In this document: one piece after another, positions 41,658 through 49,400 of the stretch
How the letters are laid out: the number at the start of each line of letters is the position of its first letter
How positions within the stretch are numbered: position 1 is the first letter of the stretch
Source of the DNA: Streptomyces sp. NRRL F-5126
GTDB taxonomy: Bacteria; Actinomycetota; Actinomycetes; Streptomycetales; Streptomycetaceae
DNA: 64,000 bases
Assembly (NCBI RefSeq): GCF_000721265.1
Contig: NZ_JOFZ01000003.1
Location: 382,043 to 446,042 of the forward strand
Direction: 5' to 3'
Notes under the pieces: generated by a model
The model's input: the letters and a program-made list of their open reading frames with translations, nothing else
The model's database searches: none
Told to the model about the DNA's origin: nothing
Program-made: the position numbers and the translations under genes

Positions 41658-43514
41658 ATGACCGCACATCCCCCACCCTCCCGATCGCGCGCGGCGCTGC
41701 GGCGCTGCCGCCATGTCGTGCTCGCCCTCGGGGCCGCCCTGGCTCTGACGACAGGTCTGCTCCTTGGCGCCACAGGACCCGCGAACGCCGCCGGCTCCCT
41801 GCCCTGCGACGTGTACGGCGCGGCGGGCACGCCCTGCGTGGGCGCGTTCAGCACCGTCCGCGCCCTCTACACCTCGTACGACGGCAGCCTGTACCAGGTC
41901 ACCCGGGTGCAGGACGGCGACAAGCTCGACATCGGGCTGCTCGCACGCGGCGGTTACGCCGACGCGGCCGCCCAGAACGCCTTCTGCACCGGCGCCACGT
42001 GCGTCATCAGCGAGATCTACGACCAGTCGCCGCGCCACAACGACCTGCTGATCGCGGGCAAGGGCACCGCCGGGGCGGCCGATGCCGGTGCCCTGGCCGA
42101 CGCGCTGCACATCACCGTGGCCGGGCACGCGGTGTACGGCGTCTACATCGCGCCGGGCATGGGCTACCGGCACGCGGTCGGCTCCGGCGTCGCCACCGGC
42201 GGGAAACCCGAATCGATGTACATGGTGACCAGCGGCACGCACGCCGACCGCGGGTGCTGTTTCGACTTCGGCAACGTCGAGGCGGCCGAGGACGACACTG
42301 GAGCCGGCCACATGGACGCGCTCAACATGTCCACGGCCCACGCCTGCGACCCCTGCCAGGGCGACGGGCCGTGGGTACAGGCCGACCTGGAGAACGGCAT
42401 CTTCCAGGCGGACACCAACGCCCACAGCCGAAACGGCGGCAACTCCAGCCCCTTCGTCACCGCCGTGCTGAAGAACGACGGGCAGACGTCGTTCGCGCTC
42501 AAGGGCGGCAACTCCCGGTCCGGTGGCCTCACGACGTGGTGGAACGGGCCGCTGCCACCGGGATACGCACCCATGCGCCAGGAGGGCTCGATCGTGCTGG
42601 GCACCGGAGGCGACAACAGCAACAGGGGCGTCGGGTCGTTCTTCGAGGGGGCGATCACCTCCGGCTACGCCTCCGACGCCACCGACGCGTCCGTCCAGTC
42701 GAGCATCGTGTCCGCCGGATACGCGGGCGACACGGCGGGCGTCGCGCCGTCGGCGATCGCCGCGCCCGGCGGGAAGTGCGTCGACGTGAGCGGCGACGAC
42801 GTGGCGGGCAAGGGCACGGCCGTGCAGCTGTGGGACTGCCAGTCCTACGCGGCCGACCAGCACTGGACGCACGACTCCGACGGCTCGCTGCGCACGCTCG
42901 GGCGTTGCATGGACATCGCCGGCAACTCCACCGCCCAGGACGCCAAGGTCCAGCTGTGGGACTGCAACGGGGTCGGCGGGCAGAAGTGGGTGCAGCGGGC
43001 CGACGGCTCCCTGCTCAACCCCCAGTCGGGACGCTGCCTCGACGCGACCGACGGCGCCACCGCCAACGGCACCCGCCTGCAGATCCACGACTGCAACGGA
43101 ACCGCCGCACAGAAGTTCACCGTCGCCGGCGGCTCGACGGTCACGGGACCGGCCAGGAAGTGCCTGGACGTCTACAGCGACGACATCGGCGGCAACGGCA
43201 AGCCGGCGGAGCTGTGGGACTGCCAGTCCTACGCGAAGGACCAGCACTGGGTGCACACCTCCACCAACAGGCTGACCACGCTGGGACGTTGCCTGGACAT
43301 CGCGGGCAACAAAACCGCGCAGAACACACCGGTCCAGCTGTGGGACTGCAACACCGCGGGCGGCCAGGTGTGGGTGCAGCAGGCCGACGGCTCCCTGCTC
43401 AACCCCCAGTCGGGACGCTGCCTCGACGCGACGGACGGCGCCACCGCCAACGGCACCCGCCTGCAGATCCACGACTGCAACGGAACCGCCGCACAGAAGT
43501 TCGCACTGGGCTGA
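41658..43514 (+). CDS. Secreted GH54 alpha-L-arabinofuranosidase with two CBM13-like domains
   Basis: A 618-residue secreted enzyme. The signal peptide ends near ANA-A (residue 44). The catalytic domain (about 46-355) matches AbfB: SLPCDVYGAAGTPCVGAFST, RALYTSYDGSLYQV, a Cys pair, and CCFDFGNVEA, which holds the family's catalytic Glu. GH54 enzymes known from fungi carry CBM42; here two ricin-B/CBM13-type domains (about 360-490 and 492-618) follow, with repeated QLWDCQSYA, GRCLDIAGN and LQIHDCNGTAAQKF blocks. ATG 41658 has GGAGAAGAGG upstream. It diverges from the LacI gene and probably trims arabinose side chains outside the cell. Confidence 0.9.
   Translation: MTAHPPPSRSRAALRRCRHVVLALGAALALTTGLLLGATGPANAAGSLPCDVYGAAGTPCVGAFSTVRALYTSYDGSLYQVTRVQDGDKLDIGLLARGGYADAAAQNAFCTGATCVISEIYDQSPRHNDLLIAGKGTAGAADAGALADALHITVAGHAVYGVYIAPGMGYRHAVGSGVATGGKPESMYMVTSGTHADRGCCFDFGNVEAAEDDTGAGHMDALNMSTAHACDPCQGDGPWVQADLENGIFQADTNAHSRNGGNSSPFVTAVLKNDGQTSFALKGGNSRSGGLTTWWNGPLPPGYAPMRQEGSIVLGTGGDNSNRGVGSFFEGAITSGYASDATDASVQSSIVSAGYAGDTAGVAPSAIAAPGGKCVDVSGDDVAGKGTAVQLWDCQSYAADQHWTHDSDGSLRTLGRCMDIAGNSTAQDAKVQLWDCNGVGGQKWVQRADGSLLNPQSGRCLDATDGATANGTRLQIHDCNGTAAQKFTVAGGSTVTGPARKCLDVYSDDIGGNGKPAELWDCQSYAKDQHWVHTSTNRLTTLGRCLDIAGNKTAQNTPVQLWDCNTAGGQVWVQQADGSLLNPQSGRCLDATDGATANGTRLQIHDCNGTAAQKFALG
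42998..43502 (+). repeat. 121-bp direct repeat pair within the CBM13 domains
   Basis: The segments 42998-43118 and 43382-43502, 384 bp apart, differ at only one position. Both encode the last third of a ricin-type domain. Adjacent parts of the two domains have diverged more, which points to recent duplication or gene conversion limited to this block. Confidence 0.9.
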
Positions 43515-43531
43515 GCCCCGGTGGACCTACG

Positions 43532-43575
43532 GTCCCGCACCGGGCACACTCCCCGCCTCCCGCCCGGTGCGGGAC
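43532..43575 (+). terminator. Strong hairpin terminator after the GH54 gene
   Basis: GTCCCGCACCGGGC (43532-43545) and GCCCGGTGCGGGAC (43562-43575) form a perfect 14-bp stem with a 16-nt loop, beginning 18 nt after the stop codon. Confidence 0.85.
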
Positions 43576-43632
43576 TTCCCGTCACTTCCCGTCTCCGCGT
43601 GCCCGCAGGGCGCGAAAAGTCTGCACGAACCC

Positions 43633-43693
43633 TTGACCCAAGCTCCAGGGGCGCCCATAGTGCTCGTTAATGCGCATTACTAATACGCATTAA
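43633..43693 (+). promoter_or_regulatory. Promoter with overlapping operator of the second LacI gene
   Basis: TTGACC (43633-43638), 17 nt, then CATAGT (43656-43661) make a good promoter. Directly downstream, TTAATGCG (43667-43674) and CGCATTAA (43686-43693) form a perfect 8-bp inverted repeat around an 11-nt centre that contains ATTACTAAT (43676-43684). The palindrome would cover about +1 to +26, a classic repressor position, suggesting autoregulation. Confidence 0.75.
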
Positions 43694-43710
43694 TACGTCG
43701 AGGAGCACGA

Positions 43711-44814
43711 GTGGACGAGATCAGGAAGCGGTCAAGGCCGGGGCGCACCCCCTCGGCCCCGGGCCGCACGTCCAGGCCGCGGCAGGCCGAGGTCGCACGG
43801 GCGGCGGGGGTGTCCCAGGCCACCGTGTCCCTCGTGCTCGGCGGCAAGAAACAGGGCGCGGCCATCTCCGAGGAGACCCGGCGCAAGGTCCTGGAGGCGG
43901 CCGGCGCCCTCGGCTACGTGCCGGACCCCGCCGCCCGCAGGCTCGCCGCCGCGCGCAACGACCTGCTCGGTGTCTTCAGCTTCACCGCCACCTTCCCCAC
44001 CGACGTGCAGCACTCGTACTACCCCTTCCTCGTCGGCGTCGAGCAGGAGGCCGCCGCGCGCGGCTACGACCTGGTGCTGTTCACCGGGTCGAGCAGCGGC
44101 GGCGCGGGCGCCGCAGGCCCCGATGCCCTGAGCCGGGTGCGCCTGGCCGACGGCTGCCTGTTCCTCGGCCGCCACGCGCCTGCCGAGGAGCTCGGCCGGC
44201 TCGTCGCCGACGGGTTCCCCGCCGTGCACATCGGCCGCAGGGACGAGCTCGACGGCCTCGCCTGGGTGGGCGCCGACTACGTCAGCGCCGCGGCCTGCGT
44301 GGTCGCGCACCTGGCGCACCTCGGCCACCGGCGCATCGTGCTGGTGCGCGAGGACGACGAGGCGCCCGCATCCACCGACCGCGAACGCGGCTTCCTCGCG
44401 GGGCTCGCCGAGGCCGGCCTCGACGCCGGCTCGTCCGCCGTGTTCCGCACGGCCGACCCGGCCGGCGACCTCACGGCGGCCCGGCTGCGCGACTGGGTCG
44501 ACGCCGGCGTGACCGCGTTCGTCGCCGAGGAGACCGACACGGGCGGCGCCTGGCGTGCCCTGTGCGGGGCCGCCCGCGAGGCGGGGTTCGAGGCGCCACG
44601 CGACGTCTCGCTCGCGCTGCTCGGCAGCCCCCCGCCCGACCTGTCGCACGAGCGGGTCCCCACGGGCTTCGACATCCCGCGCCCCGAACTCGGTGCGGCG
44701 GCCGTACGGCTGCTCGCGGCGCTCGTCGCGGGGGAAGAGGCCGGAGAGCCGCTGGTCGCCTGCACGTTCAGAACCGGCGAGACCTCGGGGCCGCCCCCGG
44801 CCGCGCCCGCCTGA
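43711..44814 (+). CDS. LacI-family regulator (autoregulated)
   Basis: A 367-residue LacI-type regulator. A basic 22-residue extension precedes the helix-turn-helix RQAEVARAAGVSQATVSLVL, with hinge LGYVPDPAARRLAAARN. The ligand domain contains HSYYPFLVGVEQEAAARGYD and AHLGHRRIVLVREDDEAPAS; the usual 'D..A.G' core is less conserved (EETDTGGAWRAL). GTG 43711 follows GAGGAG at 43700-43705. Its promoter region carries a strong palindrome, and the centre ATTACTAAT recurs at two galactoside promoters. It precedes the FAD oxidoreductase operon and may control it. Confidence 0.9.
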   Translation: MDEIRKRSRPGRTPSAPGRTSRPRQAEVARAAGVSQATVSLVLGGKKQGAAISEETRRKVLEAAGALGYVPDPAARRLAAARNDLLGVFSFTATFPTDVQHSYYPFLVGVEQEAAARGYDLVLFTGSSSGGAGAAGPDALSRVRLADGCLFLGRHAPAEELGRLVADGFPAVHIGRRDELDGLAWVGADYVSAAACVVAHLAHLGHRRIVLVREDDEAPASTDRERGFLAGLAEAGLDAGSSAVFRTADPAGDLTAARLRDWVDAGVTAFVAEETDTGGAWRALCGAAREAGFEAPRDVSLALLGSPPPDLSHERVPTGFDIPRPELGAAAVRLLAALVAGEEAGEPLVACTFRTGETSGPPPAAPA

Positions 44815-44925
44815 CCGGCACCGCACCGCCCCCGCGCGGAACCGGCACACCGCATCCCGCGACCCCGTGACCGCGATCCGCCGCAAACACAAGGAACCAG
44901 CACCACCCGCACCACAGGGAGAACC

Positions 44926-46536
44926 GTGACACCAGAACCGGACATCCTCGTCGTCGGCGGCGGACTCGGCGGCGTCGCTGCGGCACTCGCCGCCTGCCGC
45001 GCCGGCCGCAGCGTCGTCATGACCGAGGAGACCGACTGGATCGGCGGCCAGCTCACCGCCCAGGCCGTGCCGCCCGACGAGCACCCGTGGGTCGAGCAGT
45101 TCGGCACCACGGCCGCCTACCGGCGGCTGCGTGAATCCATCAGGGCCTACTACCGCCAGTGGTACCCGATGCGCTCCGAGGCCATCGCGCTCACGGCACT
45201 CAATCCCGGGGCCGGCCGCGTCTCGAAGCTGTGCCACGAACCGCGCGTCGCGGTGGCCGTGCTGGAGGCGATGCTGGCGGCGGACCGCGCGGCGGGCCGC
45301 CTCACCGTCCTCACCGAGCACCGGCCCGTCTCGGCCGAGGCCGACGGCGACACCGTACGGGCCGTCACCGTGGAGGACCTGCGCGACGGCGGCAGGCGCA
45401 CGTTCACCGCGCGGTACGTCATCGACGCGACGGAGACCGGCGAGCTGCTCGAACTCGCGGGCGTGGAACACGCGACGGGTGCGGAGGCGCGCTCCGAGTA
45501 CGGCGAGCCGCACGCACCTCACATCGCCGACCCGCTCAACCAGCAGGGCATGACGGTGTGTTTCGCGCTCTCGCACCACGAGGGCGAGAACCACACGATC
45601 GACCGGCCGCGCATGTACGACTTCTGGCGCTCCTACCGGCCCGCGTTCTGGCCCGGGCCGCTGCTCGGGTTCCTCGCCCCCGACCCGCGCACCCTGGAGC
45701 CGGTGAGCCGCACCTTCGTGCCCAACCCCGCGGGCGACCCGCTCGCGGTGTCCGCCGACCAGTCGGCCGACGCGGGCGACAAGGAGCTGTTCGGGTTCCG
45801 CCGCGTGCTCGCACGCGGGCTGCACAGGCCCGGTGCGTTCGACTCCGACATCACCCTCGTCAACTGGCCACTCAACGACTACTGGCTGAAGCCGCTGGTC
45901 GGCGCGGGCGAGCGGGCCGCCGCCGAGGCCGTCGCGGAGGCGCGCCAGCTCTCGCTGTCCGTCCTGTACTGGCTGCAGACGGAGGCTCCCCGCGAGGACG
46001 GCGGCACCGGCTTCCCCGGCCTCAGGCTCCGCCCCGACGTCACCGGCACGGCGGACGGGCTCGCCAAGTCCCCCTACGTACGGGAGGCCCGGCGCATCAA
46101 GGCCGTCACCACCGTCACGGAGCACGACGTCTCCATCGACCTCGTGGGTCCTTACGGCTCCACGCGCCACCGCGACTCGGTCGGCGTCGGCAACTACCGC
46201 ATCGACCTGCACCCGTCCACGGGGGGTGACAACTACATCGACGTCGGCTCCGTGCCGTTCGAGATCCCGCTCGGCGCGCTCGTGCCGCGCAGGGTCCGCA
46301 ACCTGCTGCCCGCCGGCAAGAACATCGGCACCACCCACATCACCAACGGCTGCTACCGGCTCCACCCGGTGGAGTGGAACATCGGCGAGGCCGCCGGCGC
46401 GCTGGCCGCCCACTGCCTCGGCGAAGGCGTGGAGCCGCACCAGGTGCAGGCCGAGGAGAAGGGGTTCGAGGCGTTCGCCGCGGTTCTCGACCGGGCCGGG
46501 GTGCAGCGCCACTGGCCAGACGTACGCGGTTACTGA
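44926..46536 (+). CDS. FAD-dependent oxidoreductase (FAD_oxidored type)
   Basis: A 536-residue flavoprotein with an N-terminal Rossmann fold DILVVGGGLGGVAAALAACR, then ETDWIGGQLTAQAVPPDEHP (family-typical 'sd.iGGq.ta.gv'), YVIDATETGELLELAGV, and a C-terminal FAD loop VPRRVRNLLPAGKNIGTTHI followed by RLHPVEWNIGEAAGALA. GTG 44926 has GGGAGA upstream. The substrate is unknown. It is followed by a hydantoinase/oxoprolinase-like gene 97 nt away and a permease, so oxidation of an imported amide- or lactam-type compound is possible; this is inference from neighbours. Confidence 0.82.
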   Translation: MTPEPDILVVGGGLGGVAAALAACRAGRSVVMTEETDWIGGQLTAQAVPPDEHPWVEQFGTTAAYRRLRESIRAYYRQWYPMRSEAIALTALNPGAGRVSKLCHEPRVAVAVLEAMLAADRAAGRLTVLTEHRPVSAEADGDTVRAVTVEDLRDGGRRTFTARYVIDATETGELLELAGVEHATGAEARSEYGEPHAPHIADPLNQQGMTVCFALSHHEGENHTIDRPRMYDFWRSYRPAFWPGPLLGFLAPDPRTLEPVSRTFVPNPAGDPLAVSADQSADAGDKELFGFRRVLARGLHRPGAFDSDITLVNWPLNDYWLKPLVGAGERAAAEAVAEARQLSLSVLYWLQTEAPREDGGTGFPGLRLRPDVTGTADGLAKSPYVREARRIKAVTTVTEHDVSIDLVGPYGSTRHRDSVGVGNYRIDLHPSTGGDNYIDVGSVPFEIPLGALVPRRVRNLLPAGKNIGTTHITNGCYRLHPVEWNIGEAAGALAAHCLGEGVEPHQVQAEEKGFEAFAAVLDRAGVQRHWPDVRGY

Positions 46537-46633
46537 AGACGCGGCGGCACACGGCCGGGCGGGTCAGCTCCACCTGCCCCGCCCGGCCCACCGCCCCCGA
46601 CTCGCCACACAGCACGAGGAGGTGCCCAGACCA

Positions 46634-48763
46634 ATGACCACCCACCGTATCCGCGTCGGCATCGACGTGGGCGGGACCTTCACCGACGCCGTGGCGGTGG
46701 ACGCCACGACCCTCGACCTGCTCGGGCAGGTGAAGATACCCACCACCCACCATCATCAGGACGGGGTCGCCCACGGAATCGTCGAAGCCCTCGACCGCCT
46801 GCTGGACCAGACCGGACACGCCCCCGAGGACGTGGCCTTCCTGGCCCACGGCACGACCCAGGCTACCAACGCCCTGCTCGAGGGGGACGTCGCCACCGTC
46901 GGACTCGTCGGCATAGGCACAGGACCCGGTGCCGTGCTGACGCGCCGTCTCGCCTCCCTCGGCAGGCTGGAACCCGCACCGGGCAAGCCGCTTCGGCTGT
47001 CGTACGCGCATGTCGCCGACCCCGGGGACCCGGCCGCCGTCACCGCCGCGCTCGACTCGGTCGTACGCGCAGGGGCCGAAGCGCTCGTCGCCACGCAGCC
47101 GTTCGCCGTCGACCGCCCCGACGGCGAGGAGGCCGTCGCCGCGGCGGCGAGGGCGCGTGCCCTGCCCACGACCGCCGCACACGAGATCACCTCGCTGTAC
47201 GGGCTGCACAAGCGGACCCGTACCGCCGTCGTCAACGCCGCGATCCTGCCGCGCATGCTCGCCACCGCCGACCTCGTGGACTCGTCCGTCACCAAGGCGG
47301 GGGTCACCGCGCCGCTGATGGTGATGCGGTGCGACGGCGGTGTCATGTCGCTCGACGAGATGCGCCGCAGGCCGCTGCTCACCGTCCTGTCCGGGCCGGC
47401 CGCCGGGGTCGCGGGCGCCCTCATGCAGGAGCGCATCAGCGAGGGGCTCTTCCTGGAGACCGGCGGTACGTCGACGGACGTCAGCGTCGTCAGGCGGGGG
47501 AAGGTGGCCGTCAGGCACGCCGTCCTGCTCGGCAAGTCGTCGTACCTCTCGGCACTGGACGTGCGGACCGTCGGCGTCGGCGGGGGTTCCATGGTCCGCG
47601 TCGGCGGCGGGAAGGTCACGTCGGTCGGGCCGCGCAGCGCGCACATCGCCGGGCTGCCGTACGCGTGCTTCGCCTCCGCGGAGGACCTGCGGGACGCGAG
47701 GCTGGCGACGGTGCGGCCCATGGACGGCGACCCGGACGACCACGCCGTCCTGGACGCGGCGGGCGGCCGGTACGCGCTGACCATGACGTGCGCGGCCAAC
47801 GCACTCGGGCGCGTGCCCGAGGGCGACTTCGCCCGCGCCGACCGGTCTGTCGCGCGGGCCGCGATGGCTCCACTGGCCGCCGCGCTGGGCCTGGACGTGG
47901 CCACGGCGGCAGCCGCGGTCCTCGACGCGGGCACCGCCCGGGTGCGTACCGTCGTCGACCAGATGATCAAGGACTACCGGCTCGACGCGGACACGGCCGT
48001 GCTCGTGGGCGGGGGCGGCGGCGCCGCGTCCGTCACACCGCATCTCGCGGCGGCCACGGGCCGCGAGGGCCGCATCGCGCGCCACAGCGAGGTCATCAGC
48101 CCCATCGGGGTGGCGCTCGCTCTCGTGCGCGAGCAGGTCGAGCGCATCATCCCCGGCGCGACCCAGGAGCAGATACTCGCCGTACGCGCCGAGGCCGAGC
48201 GCGCCGTGACGGCCCAGGGCGCCGCGCCCGACGGCGTGGAGGTCGAGGTCACGGTCGACCCGCAGACCAACACGGTGCGCGCGGTGGCGACCGGCGCGAC
48301 GGAGCTGCGCACCCAGGACCGCGGGCACCGCGCGGACGACGCGGAGCGCCTCGGCGCCGCGGCCGCCAGCCTGCGCAGCGACCCCGCCTCGGTGCGGGTG
48401 CTCGCCGACACACCGTCACACACCGTCTACGGCACCGAGGTGCGCCGGCGTTTCCGCGGCACGCGGCACCCGGTGCGTGTCGTGGACGCCGACGGCGTCG
48501 TACGGCTGCACGCGCCGGACGCACGGGTCGCGACCACCACGGCGGGCGAGGCACCCCCGGTGCTCGCCACCCTTGTCGACGAGTCGACCTCGTACGGCGA
48601 CGGCGGCGTGCGGGCGCCCGCCCTCAGACTGCTGATCGGCTCCCGCATCGCCGACCTGTCGGGCGTGCTCGACCCCGGTTCCCTGCTGGCGCTCGCCCGC
48701 AGCGAACTCGGTTCGCGCGGGGCCGACGAACCCGTCATCGCCGTCGTGGAGGCGCGGACATGA
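46634..48763 (+). CDS. Hydantoinase/5-oxoprolinase family protein (HyuA-like)
   Basis: A 709-residue ASKHA-fold protein. It opens with RVGIDVGGTFTDAVAVD (phosphate loop), then FLAHGTTQATNALLEGDVAT, and continues with the hydantoinase_A core: MRCDGGVMSLDEMRRRPLLT, LSGPAAGVAGAL, ETGGTSTDVSVV and VGVGGGSMVRVGGG. Known members hydrolyse cyclic amides (N-methylhydantoin, 5-oxoproline, acetophenone carboxylation) with ATP. There is no hydantoinase_B partner in the window. ATG 46634 follows GAGGAGGT. The C-terminal ~150 residues are less familiar. It is ATGA-coupled to the next gene. Confidence 0.85.
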   Translation: MTTHRIRVGIDVGGTFTDAVAVDATTLDLLGQVKIPTTHHHQDGVAHGIVEALDRLLDQTGHAPEDVAFLAHGTTQATNALLEGDVATVGLVGIGTGPGAVLTRRLASLGRLEPAPGKPLRLSYAHVADPGDPAAVTAALDSVVRAGAEALVATQPFAVDRPDGEEAVAAAARARALPTTAAHEITSLYGLHKRTRTAVVNAAILPRMLATADLVDSSVTKAGVTAPLMVMRCDGGVMSLDEMRRRPLLTVLSGPAAGVAGALMQERISEGLFLETGGTSTDVSVVRRGKVAVRHAVLLGKSSYLSALDVRTVGVGGGSMVRVGGGKVTSVGPRSAHIAGLPYACFASAEDLRDARLATVRPMDGDPDDHAVLDAAGGRYALTMTCAANALGRVPEGDFARADRSVARAAMAPLAAALGLDVATAAAAVLDAGTARVRTVVDQMIKDYRLDADTAVLVGGGGGAASVTPHLAAATGREGRIARHSEVISPIGVALALVREQVERIIPGATQEQILAVRAEAERAVTAQGAAPDGVEVEVTVDPQTNTVRAVATGATELRTQDRGHRADDAERLGAAAASLRSDPASVRVLADTPSHTVYGTEVRRRFRGTRHPVRVVDADGVVRLHAPDARVATTTAGEAPPVLATLVDESTSYGDGGVRAPALRLLIGSRIADLSGVLDPGSLLALARSELGSRGADEPVIAVVEART

Positions 48764-49398
48764 CGCTCGCACTCACCCGTGCGGAACGCACCGCGCGGGA
48801 CCTCGCGTACCTGGACGACACCGAGTTCGGCGCGCGACTCCTCGCCTCCACGCCCGTCCACGCGGGTCGCGACCACGGCCTGCTGCGCGAATGGGCCGCC
48901 GCGGCGGCCGCGTTCGGCACGTCCCTGCCCGCCGCGCCGCCCGTCACCGCACGCGTGGTCGAACGCGACGGCGGTCTCGCGCTCGGGATGCTGGCGCGCT
49001 ATCGGTCGAGGCCCGCGACCGTCGAGCTGTACACCGACGCGATCGCCGCCGCCGAGGAGCTGGTGGACCGTCTGGGCTGGCGTGCCCTGTTCCCTCGCGG
49101 CTGCGTGCGCACTGCGGCGCTCGCGCACGAGGCGGTGCACGAGCGGCTCCACCACGGCCCCGGGAAGGCCGAGTTGAAGCGGGCACTGGGACATGTCGTG
49201 CTGTCCTTCGGCGGCAGGCAGGTGTACGGGTACGTCGCGGGCGCGGACGAGATAGCCGCGCACGCCTGCGCGGCCCGCACCGCGGGGCTCGGCCGCAGCC
49301 CGCTGCTCCTGGCGGAGGCACTCTCCGCCATAGCCGCACCGCCAGGGGCGGAAGCCGCCGGGCAGCCGAGGGACCGGCGCGGAAGAAGGAGGAGGTAA
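48760..49398 (+). CDS. Unknown protein with HExxHE motif
   Basis: A 212-residue protein that I do not recognise. Its clearest feature is LAHEAVHERLHHGPG, giving H123-E124-x-x-H127-E128, with a possible third ligand near DEIAAHAC (E164 or H168). The N-terminal half is Ala/Arg-rich and helical. The C-terminus is a basic tail (RDRRGRRRR). It is coupled by ATGA to the oxoprolinase-like gene and lies 2 nt before the permease gene. It could be a small metallohydrolase or an accessory subunit; no signal peptide is present. Confidence 0.6.
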   Translation: MTLALTRAERTARDLAYLDDTEFGARLLASTPVHAGRDHGLLREWAAAAAAFGTSLPAAPPVTARVVERDGGLALGMLARYRSRPATVELYTDAIAAAEELVDRLGWRALFPRGCVRTAALAHEAVHERLHHGPGKAELKRALGHVVLSFGGRQVYGYVAGADEIAAHACAARTAGLGRSPLLLAEALSAIAAPPGAEAAGQPRDRRGRRRR

Positions 49399-49400
49399 CC

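Noticed and set aside
42998..43502. Direct repeats considered as traces of a mobile element
   Set aside because: Both copies are in frame and encode matching parts of ricin-type domains; there are no terminal inverted repeats or transposase.
43732..46512. Minus-strand frame of 926 codons
   Set aside because: It spans two recognisable plus-strand genes (LacI and FAD oxidoreductase) and their intergenic gap, and has low-complexity G/V/R/E composition.
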